Counted from the stretch's first letter, positions 42,750 to 52,977 are shown. The stretch: 64,000 bases of DNA from Methylorubrum salsuginis (GCF_900114375.1 NZ_FOSV01000001.1:488600-552599); one strand, 5' to 3'. Numbers and translations: made by a program. Notes: generated by a model from the letters alone, not told the origin.

Positions 42750-43258
42750 GCCGCGCCTCCGAAGGGGATCGCGGCGAGCCGCTCCCAGGGTCCACCGAGA
42801 TAACGCCAGAGCAGGATGCCCGGCGCGCGGAACCGCGAAGGCGAAAAGCCCTGCGCGAGGCTGGCGTGAAGGGCGCGGGCCGTCTCCGGCTTGACCTTGT
42901 TCTGCACCGTCACGTGCGGGCGCCAGCCTTGCCGGTCCTGGGCCGTCAGCCGGTCCCGGAACGCCGCCGCGATGCGGGCGCGGAAGGCCGTCAGCGGCTC
43001 GGATTCGAGGGCGTAGGCGACGCCGCGGCCGGTGAAGCGCACGCCTGTGACCGCGATCTCGGGCGCCTGTTCCGCGCGGGCCAGGGCGGTCACCGTCTCG
43101 ACCACCGCGTCGGGGTCTTCGCCGGGCAGGTGGTGGAACAGCGTCGCGTGGGCCGGGATGTGGTTCAGCGTTTCCGGAAAGTGGCGCCGCCGCAGGCCGT
43201 CGAACGCGGCGAAGGTCGCGTCCTCCATCTGCAGAGTCAGGATCAGCGGATCGGACAA
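42746..43258 (-). CDS. 2'-5' RNA ligase / cyclic phosphodiesterase-like protein
   Basis: The 170-residue protein has the paired HxT motifs of the 2H phosphoesterase superfamily: HATLFH near residue 37 and HVTVQNK near 115. Members act on 2',3'-cyclic phosphates or form 2'-5' bonds. The physiological substrate in this clade is unknown. It is the first gene of a three-gene leftward set with the PAP2 phosphatase and the oxidoreductase. Confidence 0.88.
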   Translation of the reverse strand: MSDPLILTLQMEDATFAAFDGLRRRHFPETLNHIPAHATLFHHLPGEDPDAVVETVTALARAEQAPEIAVTGVRFTGRGVAYALESEPLTAFRARIAAAFRDRLTAQDRQGWRPHVTVQNKVKPETARALHASLAQGFSPSRFRAPGILLWRYLGGPWERLAAIPFGGAA

Positions 43259-43377
43259 TGGGCATCCTCGCGGCGGGTTCGCCGGGGAGATGTGGCGCGG
43301 GAGCGTTGCGGTTCCAGACGGGGCGCTGTGGCGCGCCTGCGCTGTTCAGGGCCGGGCGCGGCCATTAGACAGCCGCC

Positions 43378-44322
43378 ATGGCCCGCAGGAACCGAGAGCT
43401 CGTCCACCGGGGACGCGAGGGATGGCTGTTCCTGATCGGGGGCACCAACGGCGTGCTCGACCAGTACCGCCGCACGCTGACGAGCTGGTGGCACCTCCGG
43501 CGCTGGGCGCGGCTGATCGAGGCCCGCACCGCCCGCGCGGGCCGGCTCGGCATCCGCACGCTCCACGCCATCGTGCCGGAAAAGCTCTCGGTCTACGACG
43601 ACCGCACCCTCGATCTCGCCTACGATCCGCGCCTGTCGCCGGCCCGCCGCCTCGCCCGCCGACTCGACCGGATGGGCGGCTTCGTCGATCTCGTCGCCCC
43701 TCTGCGGGCGGCCCGCGACGGCGCCGCGCCGCTCTACCGGCGCACCGATTCCCACTGGACCTACGACGGCTGCCTGATCGGCTACCGCGCCCTGATGCGG
43801 GCCTGCGGCGCGGTGCCCCCGCCCGACATCGCCGAGCGCCCCCGCTTCGAGACCGAAGGGCTCTGGGACCTCGGCGACAAGCTGCCCGACCGGCCGCGGG
43901 AGACGGTGACGAACTGGGCGGTGCTGCGCGAGGCCTCCCGCGCCTATGCGAGCCCGCTCGTCGAGGCCTACGAGGCGGCGGGCCGGGCCGGCGAGCTGCA
44001 TGTCGGCGCCCACGTGATCTATCGGAACCCCTCGCCCCAGGCCGACCCGCGCACGGTGGTGCTGTTCGGCGATTCCTACGCGCATTACGCGCCGATCCTG
44101 CTGACCAGCCTGCTCGCCGAGTCGTTCCGCGAGCTGCACGTCGTCTGGTCGTCGAGCCTGGACTGGGCCTATATCGAGCGGGTGCGGCCCGACATCCTGA
44201 TGGTCGAGATGGCCGAACGCTTCCTCGCCCGCCTGCCCGACGACCGCTTCGACGTCACCGCCTACGAGCGGCCGGACATGGACAAGCCGGCGCGCCGGGC
44301 GGAGGCTGCGCCGGTGGTTTGA
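43378..44322 (+). CDS. AlgX/AlgJ-like SGNH-type protein without export signal
   Basis: The 314-residue protein resembles alginate O-acetyltransferase AlgX/AlgJ domains. It starts near REGWLFLIGGTNGVLDQY and has TDSHWTYDGCLIGYRAL and the GDSYAHY serine motif of SGNH hydrolases. AlgX-type proteins are normally periplasmic, but no signal peptide or membrane helix is seen here. No MBOAT partner or polysaccharide gene is nearby. O-acetylation of a cell-surface glycan is therefore only a guess. A strong hairpin begins at its stop codon. Confidence 0.75.
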   Translation: MARRNRELVHRGREGWLFLIGGTNGVLDQYRRTLTSWWHLRRWARLIEARTARAGRLGIRTLHAIVPEKLSVYDDRTLDLAYDPRLSPARRLARRLDRMGGFVDLVAPLRAARDGAAPLYRRTDSHWTYDGCLIGYRALMRACGAVPPPDIAERPRFETEGLWDLGDKLPDRPRETVTNWAVLREASRAYASPLVEAYEAAGRAGELHVGAHVIYRNPSPQADPRTVVLFGDSYAHYAPILLTSLLAESFRELHVVWSSSLDWAYIERVRPDILMVEMAERFLARLPDDRFDVTAYERPDMDKPARRAEAAPVV

Positions 44323-44357
44323 TACGGTCCCCGCCTGCTTCAAGCGGGGACCGTATC
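44321..44357 (+). terminator. 14-bp hairpin overlapping the AlgX-like stop codon
   Basis: Arms 44321-44334 (GATACGGTCCCCGC) and 44344-44357 are perfectly complementary with a 9-nt loop. The first arm begins inside the TGA stop codon. No T-run follows. It is the best terminator candidate for the AlgX-like gene and lies about 160 bp before the convergent podJ-like gene end. Confidence 0.6.
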
Positions 44358-44518
44358 GGCAAGCCCGCGCGGCCCTTGAGCGAAGCCCAAATCCGCCATC
44401 CCGAAGGAATCAGCCGGATTTGGTATGAGCCCTGTCCGGTTTACCCGCTCGGGTGCCGCTGCATTCCCTCTCTCCCCGCACCACGGGGCGAGGGGATGCG
44501 CGGTGAGCGCCGCGATCC

Positions 44519-47500
44519 CTACACCCCCGCCCGCTTCTGGAGGGCGTTCTGGCTCGGCAGGCTCGGCGAGGGCGCGCCGATCAGGGAGGTCGGCGGGGCG
44601 GCGGCCTGCATCTTCGGGGCGGGAACCTCGTTGGCGGCCGGATCGACCGGCCTGGGCTTGAAGCCGGCGACCAGCTCCCGGGCGCGGGCGAGGTCGGCGG
44701 GGGCGAGCTTGCCGGCGACCTCGTTGCGCTTGCGGCCGGCCTCCTCGTCGCCCTGGGCGGCGGCGGCCGAGAACCAGAGATAGGACTGGACGAGGTCCTG
44801 GCTCACGCCGAGGCCGCGGGCGTAGAGCACCGCGAGGTTGTATTGGCTGTCGCGCACGCCGTGCTCGGCGGCGCGGCGGAAGGCGGCCGCCGCGGTGGCG
44901 AAGTCGGGCCGCCCGTTGGCCGCAGGGTTCTCCGCGTGCAGCACGGCGAGGTTGTGCATGGCGCGGGTGTTGCCCATGTCGGCCGCCCGGCCGTACCACG
45001 ATTTCGCCTGGGCGATGTCGCGCACCACGCCCGCGCCCTTCTCGTAGGCGTTGCCGAGCTTGAACTGCGCCGGGGCGTAGCCGGCGCTGGCGAGCCGCTC
45101 GTAGAGCTTGGCGGCGACCCCGAGGTCGCGCGGCACGCCCCGTCCCTCGGCCTCGCGGCCGGCGAGTTCCCAGATCGCGGCGCCGTCGCCGTCGAGGACC
45201 GACTGCTTCAGCGGGGCGAGCGCGGCCGGCACGCCCGCGAGGTCCGGGGCGAGCCCGGCCATGGAGGCGACCTGGGGTGGGCCGACCGGCCGGGCCGGAG
45301 GCTCGGCGTGCGGGGCGGGCTCGGCCAGGGATTGCGTCGTCGTCGGATCGGCGGGCGTGGCGCCCTGCGACGGAAGCTTGGCCGCCGCAGCGCCCCCCTC
45401 CGCAGCCTTGCCGTCCCCGGCCTCGACAGTCTTCGCCTCGGCAGCCTTTGCGGCCTCCGGTGCCGCAGCGACGGCGTTGCGTTCGCTGGCGGCCTTGTCC
45501 TCGGGCGCCGGGCCGCTGCCGTTGGCCTGGAACGCTTGATAGGCGCCGAGCGCCAGAACCACGGCGGCGAGGCCGAGCAGCAGCGTGCGGCGGCGCTTCT
45601 CCAGGGCGCCCCGCGCTCGTGTCGGGGCCCCTTCCGCGGACGCGTCGGCTTGCCCGAGGGCCGCGGCGGCGCGGGCGCCCCCGCCCATCCGCTCGCGCAG
45701 GCGGGTCGCGAGCGGCGGCTCGCTCTCGGCCTCCGCCTGCGCGGCCTGGGCGGCGCGGCGGGCGGCGGCGATGAAGCTCGTCTTGATGTCGGCGCCCGCC
45801 GGAGCGGTCGGGTCCGCCGTGGCCGGGCGCCCCGGAGACGGCCGGCCGGCACCGGGTTCCAACAGCTCGTCGGCACCGAGGATCACCTCGTCCAGGGCGT
45901 CCTCGATCCGGGCGGCCGGACGCGGCCGGGCGGGGGCCTTCGGGGCGGCGGGGCGTTCCTGGGCGGACCGCTCACGCGGCGCCTTGTCGGCGACGGTTTC
46001 GGCGAGGGGCAGTTCCATCGCGGCGACGGATGCCGCATGGCCGGCGCGGGCCGGCGCGGCGGCGGCCATCGCGCTCGCCGAGGTCATGGTCGCGGCGGGT
46101 GCCCGATCGAGCTGCTCGCTCAGGCGCGACAACAGCGCCTGCACGCCCTCCAGGGTGGCGTGAAGGCGCTGGTCGGAGGCGCTCTGCTGGGCCCGCATCT
46201 CGGCGAGGTCGGCCCGCAGCAGGCCGAGGGTCGCATTCTGCATCTCGTCCGGCGGGCTGCCGGCCAGCGCATCCTTCACCGCCGCGCGGGTCGCGCGCTC
46301 CAGGGCGGCCTCGAGGTCCGGGCCGGCCTTGGCGGGTGCCTCCGCCTTCAGGGCCGAGACCTGGGCGACGAGGTCGCCCATGGTCCGCTCCAGCCGGCCG
46401 AGCGCCGGGTCGGCGGTCTTCGGGGCGTCGAGGCGATGCGCCAGCGCGACGACGTGCTGCTCCAGCGCGTCGAGGCCGCGGCCGTCGGTGTTCACCCGGT
46501 CGACCTTCTCGGCCAGGGTCTCCAGCATGCCCTGGATCGAGGAAAAGTCCTTCGGCGCGGCGGGCTGCTGGCGCAGGCTCTCGCCCAGCGTCTCCAGGCG
46601 CCCGATCAGCTCGCCGACGGGGTTGGCCGCCGGGTTCTCGGCGGCGCGGTCCATCCGGTCGGCCAGGGCCTCGAACCGGCCGAGCAGCGCGCGGGATTCC
46701 TCCGGACCCTTCAACTCGCTGCGGATCTCTTCGAGCAGCGGCTTGAGGGCCGCGACCTCGGCGTCGCTGCCCCGCTGGAGCTGCGCGATCTGCGCGCTGA
46801 TCGCTTGGACGCCCTGCGCGAGGCTCTGGATCCGCTCGGGGCCGGCGAGGGCGCCGATGAGGCGGCGGATCTCGTCGAGTTCCTGAAACACGGTGTCGAG
46901 GGCGTTCTGGTCGGCGAAGCTCGGCGCGGCGCCGGAGATCGCACCGTCGACCTTGCCGGCCAGCCGCTCGACCTCGCCGGCGACGCGAGCGTGGACGTTG
47001 TCGGCGACGTCCTCGGCCAACCGCTCGACCTGCACCCGCATCAGCTCGATCGGTGCGGCGATGGCGGCGAAATCGCCGGGCTCGCGCGCCCGCTGCATGT
47101 CGGTGACGAGCGCCCGCATGGCCTGCTCCAACGCGCCGACGTCGCGGCCGGTGGCCAGCCCCCCGAGCGAATCGCGCAGGCGGGTCGTCTCCTGCTGCAA
47201 CTCGACGATGGCCGGGGACGGCAGTCCGGCGGGCTCGGCCGCGCGGGGCGCTTCGGGAAGAGCGGCGGGGCGGTTCTCGCCGCCCTCCTCCAGCTCGCGC
47301 TGGCGGCGGCGCACCTCGGCCACCGCCTCGCGCATCTCGCTGGCGAGCGGTTTTCCGCGGCGCCCGAGCGGGCGCGGGGCGGAGAGCTGGCCGGCGATCT
47401 CGCCCATGCGGCGCTCGATCTCGGCCAGACGCCCGGTCACGGCCTCGCCCGCCGCCTCGGCGGGGGCGGCCGAGGGCTGCAGCTTCGCGGCGAGCCGCGA

Positions 47501-47839
47501 TTCGATCTCGCCGATCATCCGCGCGGCGGCGGTCTTCGAGGCTTCGCGCTCCTCGTTGAGCGAACGGTCGAGGGCGTCGAGCCGCCGCATCATCGCCGCG
47601 AGCGAGGCATCGACCGGGGCCGTCGCGGGCAGATCCTGGGGCTTGGCTTCGGCCTGTGCCGGAGGCGCGGCCTGTCTTGCCGCTTCCGACGGCGTGGCGC
47701 CCTCCCGCGGCTGAGCCGGGCCGGTCACGGACTCGATCCAGGATTCCAGCGGCACGCCCGCCCGCTTGGCGACCTCGCGGGCGGCCGCGAGAACCTCGGG
47801 GTCGAAGCTGTCGATGCTGATCGGGGCGGTCTTGCTCAT
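44519..47839 (-). CDS. podJ: PodJ-like polarity factor with Sel1 repeats
   Basis: The 1,106-residue protein has the layout of PodJ, the bitopic polar organiser of Caulobacter and Agrobacterium. A short N-terminal motif (SIDSFDPEVLAAAREVAKRAG) comes first. About 600 residues of coiled coil follow, then a disordered Ala/Pro-rich region and one membrane helix (about 747-768, LLLGLAAVVLALGAYQAF). The periplasmic part has Ala/Pro-rich sequence and Sel1-type repeats (WELAGREAEGRGV, LGNAYEKGAGV, LAVLYARGLGV). No peptidoglycan-binding domain is evident at the C-terminus. In Agrobacterium PodJ controls the switch from growth pole to old pole. Confidence 0.85.
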   Translation of the reverse strand: MSKTAPISIDSFDPEVLAAAREVAKRAGVPLESWIESVTGPAQPREGATPSEAARQAAPPAQAEAKPQDLPATAPVDASLAAMMRRLDALDRSLNEEREASKTAAARMIGEIESRLAAKLQPSAAPAEAAGEAVTGRLAEIERRMGEIAGQLSAPRPLGRRGKPLASEMREAVAEVRRRQRELEEGGENRPAALPEAPRAAEPAGLPSPAIVELQQETTRLRDSLGGLATGRDVGALEQAMRALVTDMQRAREPGDFAAIAAPIELMRVQVERLAEDVADNVHARVAGEVERLAGKVDGAISGAAPSFADQNALDTVFQELDEIRRLIGALAGPERIQSLAQGVQAISAQIAQLQRGSDAEVAALKPLLEEIRSELKGPEESRALLGRFEALADRMDRAAENPAANPVGELIGRLETLGESLRQQPAAPKDFSSIQGMLETLAEKVDRVNTDGRGLDALEQHVVALAHRLDAPKTADPALGRLERTMGDLVAQVSALKAEAPAKAGPDLEAALERATRAAVKDALAGSPPDEMQNATLGLLRADLAEMRAQQSASDQRLHATLEGVQALLSRLSEQLDRAPAATMTSASAMAAAAPARAGHAASVAAMELPLAETVADKAPRERSAQERPAAPKAPARPRPAARIEDALDEVILGADELLEPGAGRPSPGRPATADPTAPAGADIKTSFIAAARRAAQAAQAEAESEPPLATRLRERMGGGARAAAALGQADASAEGAPTRARGALEKRRRTLLLGLAAVVLALGAYQAFQANGSGPAPEDKAASERNAVAAAPEAAKAAEAKTVEAGDGKAAEGGAAAAKLPSQGATPADPTTTQSLAEPAPHAEPPARPVGPPQVASMAGLAPDLAGVPAALAPLKQSVLDGDGAAIWELAGREAEGRGVPRDLGVAAKLYERLASAGYAPAQFKLGNAYEKGAGVVRDIAQAKSWYGRAADMGNTRAMHNLAVLHAENPAANGRPDFATAAAAFRRAAEHGVRDSQYNLAVLYARGLGVSQDLVQSYLWFSAAAAQGDEEAGRKRNEVAGKLAPADLARARELVAGFKPRPVDPAANEVPAPKMQAAAPPTSLIGAPSPSLPSQNALQKRAGV

Positions 47840-48085
47840 CGCACGGAGATCCGGTTCGGCGGCGTCCGGGGCCCGGCCGGGCGTTGCCCCCTCCGGTCAG
47901 GGTGAGGGCGAGGATCGGAACGGTTAAGGCGACCTTTAACAATCTTGGTAAATGGCTGGTTAAGAAGCGGTGTCTTGAGCTTTCGCCGATCCGGGAAATC
48001 GCGCCGGACCCGTCACCCGCCCGGCTTCATCGACCGGTGTTTGAAGCCGGGTCTCCCGGCCAGGGCCCTTGCGCGGCTCGGGCGA
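47840..48085. promoter_or_regulatory. Divergent control region of podJ-like and acyl-CoA dehydrogenase genes
   Basis: The gap contains no gene. From 47920 to 47965 it is unusually AT-rich for the window, with TTAA-type half sites: TTAA then TTTAAC, and GTAA then TTAAG, each about 8 bases apart. These loosely resemble CtrA sites (consensus TTAA-N7-TTAA). The sites lie 80-125 bp upstream of podJ, in a position to act on it. Confidence 0.35.
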
Positions 48086-48107
48086 GATAGTTTACATGTG
48101 AACTATC
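48086..48107. promoter_or_regulatory. Near-perfect 22-bp palindrome, candidate operator
   Basis: Half sites GATAGTT (48086-48092) and AACTATC (48101-48107) flank a centre of TACATGTG. Of the 22 positions only one base pair of the dyad fails. It lies 53 bp upstream of the acyl-CoA dehydrogenase start, where a repressor would overlap a promoter. The binding protein is not identified. Confidence 0.6.
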
Positions 48108-48159
48108 GGCGGAGCCCGGCCTGCGGCCCGCCGGAAACCTGCTGCGGGAGGCGGACGCG

Positions 48160-49950
48160 ATGCCGAGCTATCGGGCCCCGGTCGAGGACACCCTGTTCCT
48201 CCTCGAAGACGTTCTGGCGATCCATCGCTACGACAACCTGCCGGGCTTTTCCGACGCGTCGTCGGACGTGCTGCGGGCGGTGCTCTCCGAGGGTGGCAAG
48301 CTCGCGGGCGAGGTGCTGGCGCCGCTCAACCTGTCGGGCGACCGCGAGGGCTGCACCCGCAACGCGGATGGCAGCGTCGTGACCCCCAAGGGCTTCAAGC
48401 AGGCCTACGACGCCTACGCCGCGGGCGGCTGGATGGGGCTGTCGGTGCCCGAGGAGTTCGGCGGCCAGGGTCTGCCGCACGTGCTGAGCACGGCGATGCA
48501 GGACTTCGTCTCCGGTGCCAACCTCGCGCTCGGCATGTATCCCGGCCTGACCCAGGGCGCGATTGCCGCCCTCCTGGTCCACGGATCGCAGGCGCAGAAG
48601 GAGACCTATCTGCCGAAGATGGTCGAGGGCGCCTGGACCGGCACGATGAACCTCACCGAGCCGCATTGCGGCACCGATCTGGGGCTTCTCAAGACCAAGG
48701 CTGTGCCGAACCCCGACGGCTCCTACAGCCTGACCGGCACCAAGATCTTCATCTCGGCGGGCGAGCACGACCTGTCGGAGAACATCGTCCACCTCGTCAT
48801 CGCCCGGATCGAGGGCGCGCCGGCCGGCACCAAGGGCATCTCCCTCTTCGTCGTGCCGAAGTTCCTCGTGAACGAGGACGGGAGCTTGGGCGAGCGCAAC
48901 GGCGTCACCTGCGGCTCGATCGAGCACAAGATGGGCATCCACGCCAACTCGACCTGCGTGATGAACTACGACGGCGCCAAGGGCTGGCTCGTCGGCCAGG
49001 AGAACCGCGGGCTCAACGCCATGTTCGTGATGATGAACGAGGCGCGCCTCGCGGTCGGCGTCCAGGGCCTCGGCCAGTCCGAGGCCGCCTACCAGAACGC
49101 GGTGGCCTACGCCCGCGAGCGGCTCCAGGGCCGCGCCTTGACCGGTGCCAAGAACCCCGAAAGGGCCGCCGACCCGATCATCGTCCATCCGGACGTGCGC
49201 CGTACCCTGATGCAGATCCGCGCCTTCAACGAGGCGGCCCGCGCGCTGGCGCTGTGGACGGCGCTCCAATCCGACATCGCCCACCGCTCGCAGGACGCAA
49301 CTGAGCGCCAACTCGCCGACGACCTGCTCGGGCTGATGACCCCGGTGGTGAAGGGCGTGCTGACCGACCGGGGTTTCGCCAACGCGGTCGAGGCGCAGCA
49401 GATGTTCGGCGGCCACGGCTACATCGAGGAATGGGGCATGTCGCAGTTCGTGCGCGATGCCCGCATCGCCATGATCTACGAGGGCGCCAACGGCATCCAG
49501 GCGATGGACCTGATCGGCCGCAAGCTGCCCAAGGACGGCGGACGGGCGATGATGGCCTTCCTCACCGAGGTTCAGACCTTCATCAAGGACCACGGCGAGG
49601 ACGAGGCGATGAAGCCCTTCGTCGGCCCGCTCCAGCCCGCCCTCAACGACCTCCAGGCCGCGGTGATGTGGCTGATGCAGAACGCCTTCACCAAGCCCGA
49701 CCATGCGGGCGCGGGCGCCACCGACCTGATGCACCTGCTCGGCACCGTCGTGCTCGGCTACATGTGGGGCAAGATCGCCAAGGCGGCGCTCGCCGCCAAG
49801 GCGGAAGGGCGCGATGCGGAGCGGATGGAGGCCAAGCTGGTTCTCGGCCGCTTCTTCATGGAGCGGACCCTGCCGGAGACGTCCTTGAGGCTCGCGCGGA
49901 TCAAGGCCGGGTCGGAGACGACCATGGCGCTGTCGGCGGAGGCGTTTTAA
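48160..49950 (+). CDS. Acyl-CoA dehydrogenase (large, DmdC-like family)
   Basis: The 596-residue flavoenzyme has an extra N-terminal segment (YRAPVEDTLFLLEDV), the acyl-CoA dehydrogenase core, and a C-terminal extension of about 110 residues. The core carries MNLTEPHCGTDLG, FGGHGYIEEWGM and the catalytic Glu (E441) in YEGANGIQAMDL. This extended type includes 3-methylmercaptopropionyl-CoA and phenylpropionyl-CoA dehydrogenases and several broad fatty acyl-CoA enzymes. With the thiolase and FadB-like genes following, fatty-acid beta-oxidation is the likely role. The exact substrate is unknown. Confidence 0.92.
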   Translation: MPSYRAPVEDTLFLLEDVLAIHRYDNLPGFSDASSDVLRAVLSEGGKLAGEVLAPLNLSGDREGCTRNADGSVVTPKGFKQAYDAYAAGGWMGLSVPEEFGGQGLPHVLSTAMQDFVSGANLALGMYPGLTQGAIAALLVHGSQAQKETYLPKMVEGAWTGTMNLTEPHCGTDLGLLKTKAVPNPDGSYSLTGTKIFISAGEHDLSENIVHLVIARIEGAPAGTKGISLFVVPKFLVNEDGSLGERNGVTCGSIEHKMGIHANSTCVMNYDGAKGWLVGQENRGLNAMFVMMNEARLAVGVQGLGQSEAAYQNAVAYARERLQGRALTGAKNPERAADPIIVHPDVRRTLMQIRAFNEAARALALWTALQSDIAHRSQDATERQLADDLLGLMTPVVKGVLTDRGFANAVEAQQMFGGHGYIEEWGMSQFVRDARIAMIYEGANGIQAMDLIGRKLPKDGGRAMMAFLTEVQTFIKDHGEDEAMKPFVGPLQPALNDLQAAVMWLMQNAFTKPDHAGAGATDLMHLLGTVVLGYMWGKIAKAALAAKAEGRDAERMEAKLVLGRFFMERTLPETSLRLARIKAGSETTMALSAEAF

Positions 49951-49967
49951 ACGCTACCGCAACCGAG

Positions 49968-50185
49968 CCCTCTCCCCACCCGATCTCGGGCTTGCCCAAG
50001 ATCGGCAAACTTGCCCAAGTCGGGCAAGCCCGACTTGGGTGGGAGAGGGTGGCCCCCGAAGGGGGGGCGGGAGAGGGGAGCAACGCTTCCGGAGAGTTCG
50101 CGTCGAACGCGGCCAAGCGGAAACGTCGCTCCCCTCTCCCGCCCGCTCCGCGGGCACCCTCCCCCGCGGAAGGGGGAGGATTATA
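49968..50185. repeat. Palindromic element copy A (with extended left arm)
   Basis: The element occupies the gap between the acyl-CoA dehydrogenase and thiolase genes. Inner inverted repeats GCGGGAGAGGGG (50067-50078) and CCCCTCTCCCGC (50131-50142) flank a 52-bp core (50079-50130). Outside these are GGCCCCCGAAGGGGG on the left and CGCTCCGCGGGC on the right, then an end arm ending CGGAAGGGGGAGGA. The left end differs from copies B and C: it holds a nested 12-bp hairpin (50014-50039, CCCAAGTCGGGC). Confidence 0.8.
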
Positions 50186-50218
50186 AGCCGCGGCGATGAG
50201 GGACACGAGGAAGCGCAC

Positions 50219-51427
<1,209 letters not shown>

Positions 51428-51543
51428 GGAAGGACGGGCGGCGCCGCGCCGCCCTGCCCTCAGCTGTCAAACGCTGCTAAGGGCCTCCCACGCCGCACCC
51501 TCTCGAAGGGCGCGGGCCGAGAAGACGACGGGAGAACGCCACG

Positions 51544-52029
51544 ATGAAGACCAAGATCGCCGCCCTGAGCCTCGCCGTTGCGCTGGCGCTGCCGCTCGGC
51601 GCCCGCGCCGACGAGGCCTCGGACAAGCTCGCGGTCGCCAAGACGCTGACCGAGAAGACGGTGCTGAAGAATCTCGACACCGGCTTCGGCGGCGCGCTGG
51701 AGAAGACCGTCTCGACCATGCCCGAGGAGCGCGCCGAGACCGTGCGCAAGGAGGCGAAGGCCGAGTTCGCCAAGCAGCGCGGCGAACTGCTCGACGGCCT
51801 GTCGAAGCAATACGCGGAAAAGTTCAGCCTGGACGAGCTGAAGCGCCTGGAGGCGATCTACGAGGATCCGACCTACCAGAAGTTCCAGACCGTCAACGCC
51901 GACCCGAAGTCGGAGGTGAACCTGCTGTCGCAGGCGGTGGTGACGCGGCTCCTGAACATGCTGACGCTGGCCGCCGCCAGCGACCAGAAGGGCGGCGCGC
52001 CGGGCGGCATGCCGATCCCGTCGAAGTAA
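51544..52029 (+). CDS. Exported DUF2059-type protein
   Basis: The 161-residue protein has a signal peptide (KIAALSLAVALALPLGARAD) and a helical mature region. The block QYAEKFSLDELKRLEAIYEDPTYQKF matches the DUF2059 pattern. Function unknown; such proteins are periplasmic and common in Alphaproteobacteria. It sits between the thiolase and the EAL gene and is probably unrelated to beta-oxidation. Confidence 0.8.
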   Translation: MKTKIAALSLAVALALPLGARADEASDKLAVAKTLTEKTVLKNLDTGFGGALEKTVSTMPEERAETVRKEAKAEFAKQRGELLDGLSKQYAEKFSLDELKRLEAIYEDPTYQKFQTVNADPKSEVNLLSQAVVTRLLNMLTLAAASDQKGGAPGGMPIPSK

Positions 52030-52081
52030 GAACAGGGTTCGCCGGATGAGGAACGCGGTCGGGAGCAGAGGGAGGCGGGCG

Positions 52082-52876
52082 TCAGGCGACGCTGCGCAGC
52101 GTGCCCCCGGCCGCGAAGCCCGCGACCTCCGGCAGGGCCTCGAGGGCGGGCTTGGCGAAGTGGTAGCCCTGCATCAGGTCGATGCCGAGGCCGTGCAAAG
52201 CTTCGGCTTCGCCCGCCGTCTCGATCCCCTCGGCGATCACGCCGACGCCGAGGCCGCGGGCGATCTGCACGATCCCGCCGACGATGGTGCGGCGGCCCGC
52301 GTCGGTATCGCATCCGCGCACGAGATCCATGTCGATCTTGATCAGGTCGGGCCGGAAATTCGCCAGCAGGCCGAGGCCGGCATAGCCCGCCCCGAAATCG
52401 TCGAGCGCGGTGAGGAAGCCCTGGCGCCGGTACTCGGTGACGATCTTCTGCACATGGGCGATGTCGCGGAAGCGCTCGTTCTCGGTGAACTCGAAATGCA
52501 GCCGCTCATGACCGAAGCCGACGCGGCGGGCCGCCTCCAGCGAGGCGCGGATGCAGGCCGCCGGCTCGTAGACGGCGTTGGGCATGAAGTTGATCGACAG
52601 CTTGGTGTCGCTGCCCGCGGGGAACAGGCGCCCGGCGAGCTCGATGGCCTTGACCCGCGCGGCCTGATCGAACCGGTACAGGGTCTCTTCGGTGACCTGC
52701 GACAGGATCGAGCCCGCGCCCTCGCCGTGAGGGCCGCGCACCAGCGCCTCGTAGCCCCAGACCTGGCCCCGCGCGACATCGACGATGGGCTGGAACGCCA
52801 TGGTGAAGGCGAAGCCGAGCTCGGTCCCGTCGCGGCAGGCTCGGCAGGCAAGGCGCGGCGCCGCAAGCGTATTCAT
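52082..52876 (-). CDS. Stand-alone EAL-domain protein (c-di-GMP phosphodiesterase-like)
   Basis: The 264-residue protein is almost only an EAL domain, preceded by a short N-terminal LACRACRDG. The metal and catalytic motifs are kept: E43 in EALVRG, N in INFMPN, E in FEFTENE, DDFGAG (D159, D160), K180 in LIKID and E216/E219 in AEGIET. Hydrolysis of cyclic di-GMP is therefore plausible. No sensor or GGDEF domain is attached. It is oriented against the beta-oxidation genes. Confidence 0.9.
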   Translation of the reverse strand: MNTLAAPRLACRACRDGTELGFAFTMAFQPIVDVARGQVWGYEALVRGPHGEGAGSILSQVTEETLYRFDQAARVKAIELAGRLFPAGSDTKLSINFMPNAVYEPAACIRASLEAARRVGFGHERLHFEFTENERFRDIAHVQKIVTEYRRQGFLTALDDFGAGYAGLGLLANFRPDLIKIDMDLVRGCDTDAGRRTIVGGIVQIARGLGVGVIAEGIETAGEAEALHGLGIDLMQGYHFAKPALEALPEVAGFAAGGTLRSVA

Positions 52877-52977
52877 CGATCGATCTCACGGGGTTGTCGT
52901 CACGGCGCCCTCACGGCCCATGACGGGTATCCCGTCTTAAGATTCCGATACGGCCCAGCTCACTTCGAGGCTCAGCG

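Noticed and set aside
44843..47905. About 1,020-codon open frame opposite the podJ-like gene
   Set aside because: Low-complexity antisense frame caused by high GC; the minus strand has coiled coil, membrane helix and Sel1 repeats.
48160..49950. Methylsuccinyl-CoA dehydrogenase of the ethylmalonyl-CoA pathway
   Set aside because: The enzyme belongs to an extended acyl-CoA dehydrogenase family, but the neighbours are thiolase and FadB-like genes and I see no feature specific to that substrate.
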